Below the pieces are notes generated by a model. It worked only from the letters and a program-made list of their open reading frames with translations. It did no database searches and had not been told where the DNA came from. A stretch of DNA of 64,000 nucleotides. Origin: Methylocystis hirsuta. Lineage in GTDB: Bacteria > Pseudomonadota > Alphaproteobacteria > Rhizobiales > Beijerinckiaceae. Shown piece after piece: positions 24,865-32,934 of this stretch (within the stretch, counting starts at the first letter, position 1; every line of letters starts with the position of its first letter). A program made the translations under genes and the position numbers. The stretch is from contig NZ_QWDD01000001.1 in NCBI RefSeq assembly GCF_003722355.1, forward strand, positions 3,525,001-3,589,000, in the 5' to 3' direction.

Positions 24865-26367
24865 TTACGCGACCAGCGTTCCCGAAGGCTCGGAGTCGCT
24901 TTCTGACGCTTCCTCGAGTCCGTATTCCTTCATCTTCCGATAGAGCGTCGAGCGACCAATTCCAAGTCGCCGCGCAATTTCCGACATCTGGCCGCGGTAA
25001 TGCGTCAAGGCGAAGCGGATCGTCGCGGTCTCGATGTCCTCGAGCGTGCGCATTTCGCCGTTCGCTCCAAGCAGCGACATCGCATTCGGATCGCGGATTT
25101 CGACGCGGACGATCTCGCGTTCGCGCGGCGCGGTCCCGGGGGCGCCCGGGGCCGGCGCGGGCGGCACGCGCACTTCATAGCCTTCGACATGGGCGGCGAT
25201 TTGCGGAAATTCGGCGACCGTCAGCTCGTCGCCGTCGGCGAGCACGACGGCGCGAAAGACGGCGTTCTCCAACTGTCGGACGTTGCCCGGCCAGTCATAG
25301 CTCGTCAGCAGCGACAGCGCTTCGGACGTCACGCCGCGGATATTGCGGCCTTCCTCGGCGGCGAAGCGCGCCGCAAAGCGCTTGGCGAGATCGGCGACGT
25401 CCTCGCGGCGACCGCGCAGCGGCGGAATGTTGATCGGGAAGACGTTGAGCCGATAGAAAAGGTCCTCGCGAAACAGCCCGCGTTTGACGAGATCGATGAG
25501 ATTTTGATTGGTCGCCGAGATCAGTCGAATATCGACCCGGATCGCACGCTTCGCGCCGACGGGATCGATTTCGCCTTCCTGCAGCGCGCGCAGCAGCTTC
25601 ACCTGAATGTCGAGCGGCAGTTCGCCGATCTCGTCGAGAAACAGCGTCCCGCCGTTCGCCTCAACGAATTTGCCGCTGTGCTTCTCGGTGGCGCCGGTGA
25701 AAGCGCCCTTCTCATGGCCGAAGAGAATCGATTCGACGAGATTGGCCGGCAACGCGCCGCAGTTGACGGTGACGAAGGGCTTGCCTTTGCGATCCGACGC
25801 GCCCTGGATGGCGCGCGCCACGATCTCCTTGCCGACGCCCGACTCGCCTTCGAGAAGCACCGGAATGGAGGAATGCGCCGCGCGCTCGCCGAGCCGGATG
25901 ACGCGCGCCATGTCGTCGCTGCGCGAGACGAGGTCCTTGAAGGTCAGCGCGCCTTGCGCCCGGCGGCTGATGCGGCGCACTTCATCGGCGAGCGCATCGG
26001 CGGAGAGCGCGTTCTTGATCGAAATTTGGAGGCGTTCCGCGCCGACCGGCTTGACCACGAAGTCATGGGCGCCGGCGCGCATCGCGGAAATGACGGCCTC
26101 GATCGACCCATGCGCGGTCTGCACGATCACCGGCGTCGCGAGCTTCATGTCGCGCATCCGGGTGAGCACGCCCATGCCGTCGAGGTCGGGCATGACGAGG
26201 TCCAGAATGAGCAGCGCTATGGCCTTGGCGCCAGGCTGCGTCAGCCGCGCAATCGCCTGTTCGCCGCTCTCGACGGTCTCGGTCTCGTAACCAAATCGCC
26301 GCGTCATAGCTTCCAGCAGACGACGTTGAACGGGATCGTCGTCCGCAATGAGAATGGTCGAGGTCAT
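24865..26367 (-). CDS. Sigma-54-dependent response regulator (NtrC family)
   Basis: A 500-residue activator with three domains. The receiver domain (1-120) has DDDP and the phospho-acceptor in LLILDLVMPDLDG. The AAA+ domain (about 145-385) has Walker A GESGVGKE, the sigma-54-contacting GAFTGA loop, GGTLFLDEIGELP and the RLNVFPINIPPLRGR sensor region. A Pro/Ala linker precedes a C-terminal Fis-type HTH (GQMSEIARRLGIGRSTLYRKMKEYG). No histidine kinase gene is next to it and no -24/-12 promoter was recognised nearby, so its signal and targets are unknown. Confidence 0.93.
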   Translation of the reverse strand: MTSTILIADDDPVQRRLLEAMTRRFGYETETVESGEQAIARLTQPGAKAIALLILDLVMPDLDGMGVLTRMRDMKLATPVIVQTAHGSIEAVISAMRAGAHDFVVKPVGAERLQISIKNALSADALADEVRRISRRAQGALTFKDLVSRSDDMARVIRLGERAAHSSIPVLLEGESGVGKEIVARAIQGASDRKGKPFVTVNCGALPANLVESILFGHEKGAFTGATEKHSGKFVEANGGTLFLDEIGELPLDIQVKLLRALQEGEIDPVGAKRAIRVDIRLISATNQNLIDLVKRGLFREDLFYRLNVFPINIPPLRGRREDVADLAKRFAARFAAEEGRNIRGVTSEALSLLTSYDWPGNVRQLENAVFRAVVLADGDELTVAEFPQIAAHVEGYEVRVPPAPAPGAPGTAPREREIVRVEIRDPNAMSLLGANGEMRTLEDIETATIRFALTHYRGQMSEIARRLGIGRSTLYRKMKEYGLEEASESDSEPSGTLVA

Positions 26368-26649
26368 TTCGTCCCTTGCATTCCGGGATAATCGAGCGGC
26401 GAAGTCGCCGCGTCAGGCTTGGCGCCTCCCGGAACCGTCTCGGCGGCTCCTCAATCGTTGCCAAGCATAGTAAAGGCGGGGTTAACCGCGCCAATACGAA
26501 ACTTTGTAGCGCCTTCCGACCCTTCGACCAAGACCCCCAGAGGGCGATCCTGGCGATTTGACGGCAAATCGCTGCAAGTTATGGAGATGTCAGCGCCATG
26601 GCGTCGCCCCGCCGGCGCGCCAGGAGCCGCGCGGCGGGAGAAAATCTTG

Positions 26650-27279
26650 ATGGATCCGCGCAAAATCGCCGGCAAGCTCGTCATCGCCACGCACAATCCC
26701 GGGAAGCTTTGGGAACTCAGGCAATTGCTCGAGCCGCATGGCGTCGAGGCGGTTTCCGCGGGAGAACTCGGCCTCGAGGAGCCCGAGGAGACCGAACAGA
26801 GCTTCGCCGGCAACGCGCTTTTAAAGGCCCGCGCCGCCGCCATGGCGTCAGGCCTGCCCGCCTTTGCCGACGATTCCGGTCTTTGCGTCGCGGCGCTCGA
26901 TGACGCCCCCGGCGTCTATTCGGCGCGCTGGGCGGGGGAGCACCGCGACTTCAAAGCCGCCTGCGCCCGCGTCGAACGCGAGCTTGAGGCGCGCGGCGCC
27001 ACGCCGCCCTATCGCGCGCATTTTACCTGCGCGCTCGCCGTGGTCTGGCCGGACGGCCATATCGAGCAGTTCGAGGGCCGCGTCGACGGCGTTCTCGTCT
27101 TTCCGCCCAAGGGCGAGAAGGGCTTCGGCTATGACCCGATCTTTCGGCCCGACGGGCTCGACAAGACCTTCGGCGAGATGATGTCGGCGGAAAAACACGC
27201 CCTACCCGGCGACGGCTCGCAGGCGCTATCGCATCGCGCTCGGGCGTTCCAGGCGCTGGCGCGGGCGTGTTTGGAATAA
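26650..27279 (+). CDS. rdgB: Non-canonical purine NTP pyrophosphatase (RdgB/HAM1)
   Basis: A 209-residue house-cleaning enzyme that hydrolyses ITP, XTP and dITP to monophosphates. Family motifs are LVIATHNPGKLWEL at the N-terminus, TEQSFAGNALLKARAAA, the catalytic FADDSGLCV, and the substrate loop EKGFGYDPIFRPDG followed by SHRARAFQAL. ATG at 26650 gives the standard start, with GGGAG 11 bases upstream. The frame stays open upstream, but that part is not family sequence. Confidence 0.95.
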   Translation: MDPRKIAGKLVIATHNPGKLWELRQLLEPHGVEAVSAGELGLEEPEETEQSFAGNALLKARAAAMASGLPAFADDSGLCVAALDDAPGVYSARWAGEHRDFKAACARVERELEARGATPPYRAHFTCALAVVWPDGHIEQFEGRVDGVLVFPPKGEKGFGYDPIFRPDGLDKTFGEMMSAEKHALPGDGSQALSHRARAFQALARACLE

Positions 27280-27384
27280 CAGCCTTACTGACGCGCCGCG
27301 AGGGCCTGATCTTTTCCTCAATGACGTTGAGGACCGACGCCGCCCGTGGCATCATTCAGGGCGCAAGATCAAAGAGAAAAACTT

Positions 27385-27561
27385 ATGAGCAAGAACACAG
27401 GACAATCCAGCAGAATGGGAGCCGTCAAAGAGCGCGTTCAAGCCAAGAATCCCATCACCAACCGTTACGTAAAAATCGATACGACGACCGGCAGAATCGT
27501 CGATCAGAAAAAGACCCCTGGCCCGTACAAGGGAATCAAAGATCTCACTCGGAAAAAATAG
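27385..27561 (+). CDS. Small basic hypothetical protein coupled to a TIR/NDT-like gene
   Basis: A 58-residue, Lys/Arg-rich protein starting MSKNTGQSSRMGAVKERVQAK, with core NPITNRYVKIDTTTGRIVDQKK and ending PYKGIKDLTRKK. The pattern NP.T..Y.K.DT.TGR....K....P.KGI recurs in small uncharacterised proteins of many proteobacteria (recollection, not searched). The stop overlaps the GTG start of the next gene (TAGTG), so the two are translationally coupled. It could be a partner or antitoxin of that protein, but nothing in the sequence proves it. Composition is less GC-rich than the neighbours, suggesting transfer. Confidence 0.65.
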   Translation: MSKNTGQSSRMGAVKERVQAKNPITNRYVKIDTTTGRIVDQKKTPGPYKGIKDLTRKK

Positions 27562-28292
27562 TGCCTCTTGTATTTTCGCCTCTCACCGAAGCAATTCTTG
27601 ATACGCCTCCCAAACGATTATTTCCGAAGCACGCATTTGTCATGCGCCAGCTCGGGAGGCCGCCCGCGATCGATCTGGCGATGGCGCGCATTGTAGAAAG
27701 TGTGTTGAAGAAACGAGGATTTCGAACGAAAGATGCGGACGCCTCGACTGGCGGCAAGGATTTTCTAGAACGAATTCTCGAACTCATACGCGCAACTGGA
27801 TTCACTGTCGCGATTTTTTCCGACAAAACTCGTCCGACCGCATTGGCCAACATAATGCTCGAACTCGGATTTGCGGCGATGTGCGGTAAACCGCTCCTCA
27901 TCGTAAAATCGGCAAAAGCCAGGGCTCCGTCGGATTTTTCGCGCACCGACTGGATCAGCTATGACGGAACGGACGAAAGGCGTTTCCGTTCGAAGCTCAA
28001 CCAAGGACTGGACGCAATCGAAAGCCTCACTGAATATGAGGACACGCTCTTGAGCGTCGCTCTTTCCGCGCAAGCAATGGACTGCGCGGTCGCGTTCGAG
28101 AGGGCAAATAAAGGGTTCCTGCTCTCTGGTGAGGCCAATTTCATTGAAGCTGCGAAATTGATCCACAATCGCCTTAGAGAGGCGCAAGGATCTTCTGGAA
28201 TTGCCGATGTGGAGCGACTCGCGCATGAAGTGGAAGCCTTCGTTCTTCAGGCGCAAAAGAGTGGCTCAGGAAAGCGCCGCCGAAGCAAATAA
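27561..28292 (+). CDS. Putative TIR-like / nucleoside deoxyribosyltransferase-fold protein
   Basis: A 243-residue protein, start GTG overlapping the stop of the small upstream gene. Residues about 25-130 read as a Rossmann-like nucleotide-binding fold: FVMRQLGRPPAIDLAMARIVESVLKK, then ERILELIRATGFTVAIFSD, and ANIMLELGFAAMCGKPLLIV. The last block (Glu in NIMLELG plus GKP.LIV) is characteristic of nucleoside 2-deoxyribosyltransferase and TIR-like predicted nucleotide-binding proteins that process NAD or nucleosides. The C-terminal half is helical with a Lys/Arg tail. No membrane segment. Fold assignment is by eye only. The two-gene, translationally coupled, lower-GC unit resembles a defence or toxin-antitoxin cassette. 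Confidence 0.55.
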   Translation: MPLVFSPLTEAILDTPPKRLFPKHAFVMRQLGRPPAIDLAMARIVESVLKKRGFRTKDADASTGGKDFLERILELIRATGFTVAIFSDKTRPTALANIMLELGFAAMCGKPLLIVKSAKARAPSDFSRTDWISYDGTDERRFRSKLNQGLDAIESLTEYEDTLLSVALSAQAMDCAVAFERANKGFLLSGEANFIEAAKLIHNRLREAQGSSGIADVERLAHEVEAFVLQAQKSGSGKRRRSK

Positions 28293-28435
28293 GGCGCGTT
28301 GAGTTCGGCATAGGCTCGACCGCTTAAGCTTCTGATGAGCCTCGCCTTGAGCTTTCATTCCGCTTGGCGCTGGCCCGGGAGCCGCTATCATCAGCGGAAA
28401 GGGACCAACTTAAAAAACGCCAAAAGGAACGCCCC

Positions 28436-29953
28436 ATGACCAAGCATGAAACTTTCGCCGCGCTCAAACCGCCGTTCAAACCGCGCTACGGCAATTTCAT
28501 CAATGGCGCATGGGCGGACGCGAAGTCCGGCCGCGTCTTCGACAATGTCTCGCCGATCACTGGCCAGAAGGTCTGCGAGATCGCCCGTTCCGACAAGGAC
28601 GACGTCGAGGCCGCGCTCGACGCGGCGCGCGCCGCGAAAGACGCCTGGGGCAAGACGAGCGCGGCGGAACGCGCCATCATCCTCAACCGCATCGCCGATG
28701 TGATGGAGGCCAATCTCGGTCTCCTCGCCGCCGCCGAAACCTGGGACAACGGCAAGCCGATCCGCGAGACGATGGCCGCCGACATTCCGCTCGCGATCGA
28801 TCACTTCCGCTATTTCGCTGGCGCCATTCGCGCCCAGGAAGGCGGCATCTCGGAAATCGACCACGACACCGTCGCCTATCATTTTCATGAGCCGCTCGGC
28901 GTCGTCGGCCAGATCATCCCTTGGAACTTCCCGATTCTGATGGCCGTTTGGAAGCTTGCGCCGGCGCTCGCCGCCGGCAATTGCGTGGTCATCAAGCCGG
29001 CCGAGCAGACGCCCGCGAGCATTCTCGTCTGGGCGGAGCTCGTCGGCGAGCTTCTTCCCAAGGGCGTGCTCAATATCGTCAACGGCTTCGGGCTAGAGGC
29101 CGGCAAACCGCTCGCCTCGTCGAACCGGATCGCCAAGATCGCCTTTACCGGCGAGACGACGACCGGCCGGCTCATCATGCAATACGCCAGCCAGAACCTC
29201 ATTCCGGTGACGCTGGAGCTTGGCGGCAAGTCCCCCAACATCTTCTTCGAGGACGTCGCCCGCGAGGACGACGACTACCTCGACAAGGCGGTCGAGGGCT
29301 TCGTGATGTTCGCGCTCAATCAGGGCGAGGTCTGCACCTGCCCGAGCCGGGCGCTCGTGCATGAGAAGATCTACGACCGCTTCATGGCGCGCGCGTTGAA
29401 GCGCGTCGGCGAGATCAAGCAGGGCAATCCGCTCGACCCCGAAACCATGATCGGCGCGCAGGCCTCGTCCGAGCAGCTCGAAAAGATCCTGAGCTATATC
29501 GACATCGGCAAGCAGGAGGGCGCGAAGGTGCTCGCCGGCGGCGAACGCAACGCGCTCGCAGGCGACCTCGCCGGCGGCTTCTATGTGAAGCCGACCGTGC
29601 TCGAAGGCCATAATCGCATGCGCGTCTTCCAGGAGGAGATCTTCGGTCCCGTCGTGTCGGTGACGACCTTCAAGGACGACGACGAGGCCTTGGCCATCGC
29701 CAACGACACGCTCTACGGCCTTGGCGCGGGCGTCTGGAGCCGCGAGGCCAACCGCTGCTATCGCTTCGGCCGCGCCATTCAGGCGGGGCGCGTCTGGGTG
29801 AACTGCTACCACGCCTATCCGGCGCATGCCGCTTTCGGCGGCTACAAACAGTCGGGCATCGGCCGCGAGAACCACAGGATGATGCTCGATCACTATCAGC
29901 AGACGAAGAACATGCTGGTGAGCTACAGCGAAAAGAAGCTGGGGTTCTTCTAA
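28436..29953 (+). CDS. NAD(P)+-dependent aldehyde dehydrogenase
   Basis: A 505-residue aldehyde dehydrogenase of the acetaldehyde/ExaC-AldB type. Features: [13 protein letters not shown] at the N-terminus, the coenzyme-site [21 protein letters not shown], general base Glu in [12 protein letters not shown], catalytic Cys in [16 protein letters not shown], and the C-terminal [16 protein letters not shown] at 28436 has AAGGAA upstream. The downstream DUF779 gene is a habitual companion of this subgroup. In a methylotroph it may detoxify acetaldehyde or other short aldehydes made from alcohols; the substrate is inference. Confidence 0.94.
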   Translation: MTKHETFAALKPPFKPRYGNFINGAWADAKSGRVFDNVSPITGQKVCEIARSDKDDVEAALDAARAAKDAWGKTSAAERAIILNRIADVMEANLGLLAAAETWDNGKPIRETMAADIPLAIDHFRYFAGAIRAQEGGISEIDHDTVAYHFHEPLGVVGQIIPWNFPILMAVWKLAPALAAGNCVVIKPAEQTPASILVWAELVGELLPKGVLNIVNGFGLEAGKPLASSNRIAKIAFTGETTTGRLIMQYASQNLIPVTLELGGKSPNIFFEDVAREDDDYLDKAVEGFVMFALNQGEVCTCPSRALVHEKIYDRFMARALKRVGEIKQGNPLDPETMIGAQASSEQLEKILSYIDIGKQEGAKVLAGGERNALAGDLAGGFYVKPTVLEGHNRMRVFQEEIFGPVVSVTTFKDDDEALAIANDTLYGLGAGVWSREANRCYRFGRAIQAGRVWVNCYHAYPAHAAFGGYKQSGIGRENHRMMLDHYQQTKNMLVSYSEKKLGFF

Positions 29954-29966
29954 GCCCCCTCCCCAG

Positions 29967-29991
29967 CCCTCCCCCGCTTCGCGGGAGAGGG
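29967..29991. repeat. Inverted repeat, CCCTCCCCCGC type
   Basis: CCCTCCCCCGC-TTC-GCGGGAGAGGG forms a long GC-rich hairpin just after the aldehyde dehydrogenase stop. It is a well-known kind of rhizobial intergenic element. A partner copy lies about 50 bases downstream; together they may slow transcription into the DUF779 gene. Confidence 0.65.
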
Positions 29992-30042
29992 AGTTCGATC
30001 CGGGCCAGGATACAAAGCCGCGCAATCTTCGTGGTTTGGGTC

Positions 30043-30068
30043 CCCTCTCCCGCTTTAGCGGGGGAGGG
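30043..30068. repeat. Inverted repeat, second copy
   Basis: CCCTCTCCCGC-TTTA-GCGGGGGAGGG is closely similar to the element at 29967, in the same interval between aldehyde dehydrogenase and DUF779 genes. The repeat tail AGGGAGGGGG runs directly into the region used as ribosome site for the next gene. Confidence 0.65.
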
Positions 30069-30082
30069 ACAGGGAGGGGGCG

Positions 30083-30481
30083 ATGACGACGATAGTCAAA
30101 ACAGCAAGAGTCGCCGCCACGCCCGCGGCGCTTGATCTCATCGCGCGGCTGCGCGGCGAACATGGCGCGGTCCTCTTCCACCAGTCGGGCGGCTGCTGCG
30201 ACGGCTCGGCGCCGATGTGCTATCCGCAAGGGGAATTCCTCGTCGGCGACGGCGACGTGCTGCTTGGCGAGATCGGCGGCGCGCCCTTCTACATCGGCGC
30301 CGCGCAATTCGATTACTGGAAGCACACCCAACTCGTCATCGACGTCGTGCCGGGGCAAGGCGGCATGTTCTCGCTCGACAATGGCACGGGGCTGCGGTTC
30401 CTGACGCGTTCCCGGCTTTTTTCCGACGCCGAGCTGGCGCATCTCGCCTCCGCGACGCCTGCCGCCGATTCGCCAGCTTGA
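30083..30481 (+). CDS. DUF779 protein, aldehyde dehydrogenase companion
   Basis: A 132-residue protein of family DUF779. The conserved block is LRGEHGAVLFHQSGGCCDGS plus PMCYPQGEF, with three cysteines suited to metal or thiol chemistry, then FYIGAAQFDYWKHTQLVIDVV and GLRFLTRSR. DUF779 genes habitually follow acetaldehyde-type aldehyde dehydrogenase genes, as here, separated only by repeats. A role in assembly or protection of the dehydrogenase is a guess. Confidence 0.9.
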   Translation: MTTIVKTARVAATPAALDLIARLRGEHGAVLFHQSGGCCDGSAPMCYPQGEFLVGDGDVLLGEIGGAPFYIGAAQFDYWKHTQLVIDVVPGQGGMFSLDNGTGLRFLTRSRLFSDAELAHLASATPAADSPA

Positions 30482-30660
30482 GCGCTGCGCCCACGGCGCG
30501 ATGTTCTTGCGTCCCAATGGACGGCGAATCGCGGCGCTCGAGCGGGCCCAGCGTCGCCCCCAGCCTGCCGGGGAGTTTAAGGTTGACACTGCGCCGCAGG
30601 GGCCGCATATGCCGCTGCATCGGCCGCTTCATCGCGGCCGCCGTCTCTTTGCGAGACGAT

Positions 30661-30745
30661 GGGGGAATGTCCCGAGCGGCAAAGGGGGCGGACTGTAAAT
30701 CCGCTGGCTAAGCCTTCGTAGGTTCGAGTCCTACTTCCCCCACCA
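30661..30745 (+). tRNA. tRNA-Tyr (anticodon GTA)
   Basis: An 85-base class II tRNA. Acceptor GGGGGAA pairs with TTCCCCC, the anticodon loop is CTGTAAA with anticodon GTA, and a long variable arm (GGCTAAGCC then TTCGTAGG) precedes the T-arm GTAGGTTCGAGTCCTAC. CCA is encoded. The flanks (30482-30660 and 30746-30871) contain no other gene. Confidence 0.95.
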
Positions 30746-30871
30746 ATCCTACAAGCTCAGAAATCCTCCCGGGCGCACACAAGCTCGGAGGCGGAACGCT
30801 CCCGCTTCCGCTGTCTTGTCCAGCGCAGCGGCGTTTGGCATGTTGCGCGGCCACGAACGAAGGGAGCGCGT

Positions 30872-31966
30872 ATGACCGGGGTTTTCAGGATAGTCGCCGC
30901 CGTAATCTTGTTTTGCGTCGGCCTCGCGGCTCCGGCCATGGCGCATACGCCCGATATTTCAACGGGCAAAATCGTTCCCAAGGACAATCGAACCTATGCC
31001 GTAGAGGTCGGCTTTCTCGCCACCGATCTCGAGCGCATGTTTCAGGACACGATGAGCGAACGCGCCAGCGTCGACCTCTCGGGGCCCGGCGCGCTCGAAG
31101 CGGAAATCGGCAAATTTGTCCAAAAACGCGTCGCGATGCGCGATGCGACAGGCCGCGCCTGCATCGCCAATGTCGAAAAGTCCGGCGAAGACCCCACCAA
31201 CCAGGACAGCGCGCTCGTCATGATCCGCTTCGACTGCGGCGGAACGAACGGAACGCTCTTCTATGACGCGACGAAGCTCCTCGCCACGCAAGGCGCAAAG
31301 GGGAAGCATCTGGTCACCCTCGAGGGAAGCGAAAACGCCGGCCAGACCATGCTCTACCCCGACGATTCCCCGCTCGATCTGTCAAAGCCGATGGAAACCA
31401 CCGCACAGCTGATGTGGAAGTTTCTCAAAGCCGGCGTCGAACACATCGTCACCGGCTACGATCATCTGTGCTTCCTGTTCGCGCTCATTCTGTGGGCTAC
31501 CCGCATTTGGCCGGTCGTGAAGATCGTCACCGCCTTCACCATTTCGCATTCGATCACGCTGTCGCTGGCGGCGCTCAATATCTTCACGCTTCCCTCGACA
31601 TTGGTCGAAGCGCTGATCGCCGCTTCGATCGTTTTCGTCGCTGTGGAGAACTATTTCTCGCGCGACGTCGACAACCGGTGGCGCAACACTTTCTTGTTCG
31701 GCTTCATCCATGGCTTCGGCTTCGCCTCGGCGCTGACCGAGATGGGCGTGCCGCAAGGCGGGGTCGTGCCCGCGCTCGCCGCTTTCAACATCGGCGTCGA
31801 ACTCGGCCAGATCGCCATCGTCTTCGCGGTCATGCCGATCCTGTTCCTGATCGACAAACAGACAGGCGGCAAGCGCAATGAGAAGCTCGTCTACGTGGCC
31901 TCGGCGCTGATTGCGATTGCTGGCGTCTACTGGTTCCTGGAGCGGATCGGGGTTCTTCCGGGGTAG
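30872..31966 (+). CDS. HupE/UreJ-like membrane protein
   Basis: A 364-residue protein: signal peptide (FRIVAAVILFCVGLAAPAMA), a periplasmic domain of about 150 residues with two cysteines (RACIANV, FDCGG), then six or seven membrane helices. The membrane part carries the HupE/UreJ_2 signature GVEHIVTGYDHLCFLFALIL, TISHSITLSLA, FGFIHGFGFASAL and FNIGVELGQIA. His, Asp and Glu residues in these helices are the likely metal-path residues. HupE/UreJ relatives are linked to nickel supply for hydrogenase or urease; larger two-domain members like this one are not characterised. It could relate functionally to the nikR locus at 3.6 kb. Confidence 0.85.
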   Translation: MTGVFRIVAAVILFCVGLAAPAMAHTPDISTGKIVPKDNRTYAVEVGFLATDLERMFQDTMSERASVDLSGPGALEAEIGKFVQKRVAMRDATGRACIANVEKSGEDPTNQDSALVMIRFDCGGTNGTLFYDATKLLATQGAKGKHLVTLEGSENAGQTMLYPDDSPLDLSKPMETTAQLMWKFLKAGVEHIVTGYDHLCFLFALILWATRIWPVVKIVTAFTISHSITLSLAALNIFTLPSTLVEALIAASIVFVAVENYFSRDVDNRWRNTFLFGFIHGFGFASALTEMGVPQGGVVPALAAFNIGVELGQIAIVFAVMPILFLIDKQTGGKRNEKLVYVASALIAIAGVYWFLERIGVLPG

Positions 31967-32107
31967 TAGATGACCTCTCGGGTTGCCCCTAGCTTGCGCC
32001 CCCGTTCGACGAACGAGAACACAGGAAGGACTGTATGCGAGCGCGGGCTGCCGCCGAATGTGGCGGCGCGCGCTTCACACTTCGCAGAGATCGCGCCTCA
32101 ACCAGGG

Positions 32108-32728
32108 CTATAGCAGTTCTTTGGTTAACTTTTCCGCGACACGTTGTTCAACATTAGCAACCTTGGCGCGCATAGAATCAACATCTCCGATTTCTTCGAT
32201 CGCTGACTCAAAAAACGTCTTGTCGTCTAATCGATCGAGCACGGCGCGGAATGCACGTGTTGCCGAAATAGGGTTTTCTGGACCCACTACCATTACTATA
32301 TACTTTATAAGCATGTCGGCAGGTTTTTCTTCTTCCGAGTCTACCGGTTGGACCAGAATATCAAATAGCAACTGCCTCGCGACAGCATCTACAAACCAAT
32401 GATCCGTTTCCTGCGCCTCTTGAAGCCAACGACTAATCGTCTGGACAGTTGCACCTGCATTGGCGGCAACTTTTTCCATCGACTCGCCGCCCACCTTATA
32501 CATCAACAAGTTCAAAAGTTTGGCGTCGGCAGGCCACCGATGTTTGGGCTCCTCGACAAAATTAAGATTGCAATCAAAGCAACGATATCTTTGCGAGCCC
32601 CTGACTTTACCGTTCCTTCGCGTTGAACGCTTAAAGCACTTGGGACATGCCGGGCTATTCGCTGCGGTACCGTCCGTCGATTCGATAACCACAGTAGCAC
32701 TCCTATCTATAAGTGAGACTGCATTCAC
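32108..32728 (-). CDS. InsA-like zinc-ribbon/HTH protein, not a full transposase
   Basis: A 206-residue protein in a markedly AT-richer patch. Residues about 25-60 form a four-cysteine ribbon (CPKCFKRS, then RYRCFDCNLNF) and about 65-110 a helix-turn-helix (GESMEKVAANAGATVQTISRWLQEA). This is the DNA-binding head seen in IS1 InsA and related transposases. The C-terminal half (DILVQPVDSEEEKPADM, then AFRAVLDRLDDKTFF) has no DDE catalytic motifs and is acidic. It may be a transcription factor derived from a mobile-element protein. Base composition and rare codons indicate transfer. No inverted repeats were seen. Confidence 0.6.
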   Translation of the reverse strand: MNAVSLIDRSATVVIESTDGTAANSPACPKCFKRSTRRNGKVRGSQRYRCFDCNLNFVEEPKHRWPADAKLLNLLMYKVGGESMEKVAANAGATVQTISRWLQEAQETDHWFVDAVARQLLFDILVQPVDSEEEKPADMLIKYIVMVVGPENPISATRAFRAVLDRLDDKTFFESAIEEIGDVDSMRAKVANVEQRVAEKLTKELL

Positions 32729-32801
32729 TGAACCACGACCAATGGTATTCCAGATTCATCGAGGCCGATCCGGTCGGCCGGTGAGTTATCGGGAAACCAG
32801 A

Positions 32802-32927
32802 ATGGACATTGCCACTACACTTACAACTCTGGCGGCCGTTACGGGGCTGGTAACCGCAATCACTGCATTGCTTGCAGAGATCAGGCGCTGGCGACGTTCT
32901 CAAGGAACCGACGACCAACACTTATAA
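32802..32927 (+). CDS. 41-residue putative membrane peptide
   Basis: A short frame MDIATTLTTLAAVTGLVTAI followed by a helix with basic residues (EIRRWRRSQ). It has one hydrophobic segment and a basic tail, the outline of small membrane toxins or regulatory peptides. The ribosome site (GGGAAA) is weak. It sits divergent to the zinc-ribbon gene and convergent with phaC. Could be chance. Confidence 0.3.
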   Translation: MDIATTLTTLAAVTGLVTAITALLAEIRRWRRSQGTDDQHL

Positions 32928-32934
32928 AGACTGC

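Noticed and set aside
32108..32728. Functional IS1-type transposase
   Set aside because: Only the InsA-like ribbon and HTH are present; no InsB-like DDE motifs or terminal repeats.
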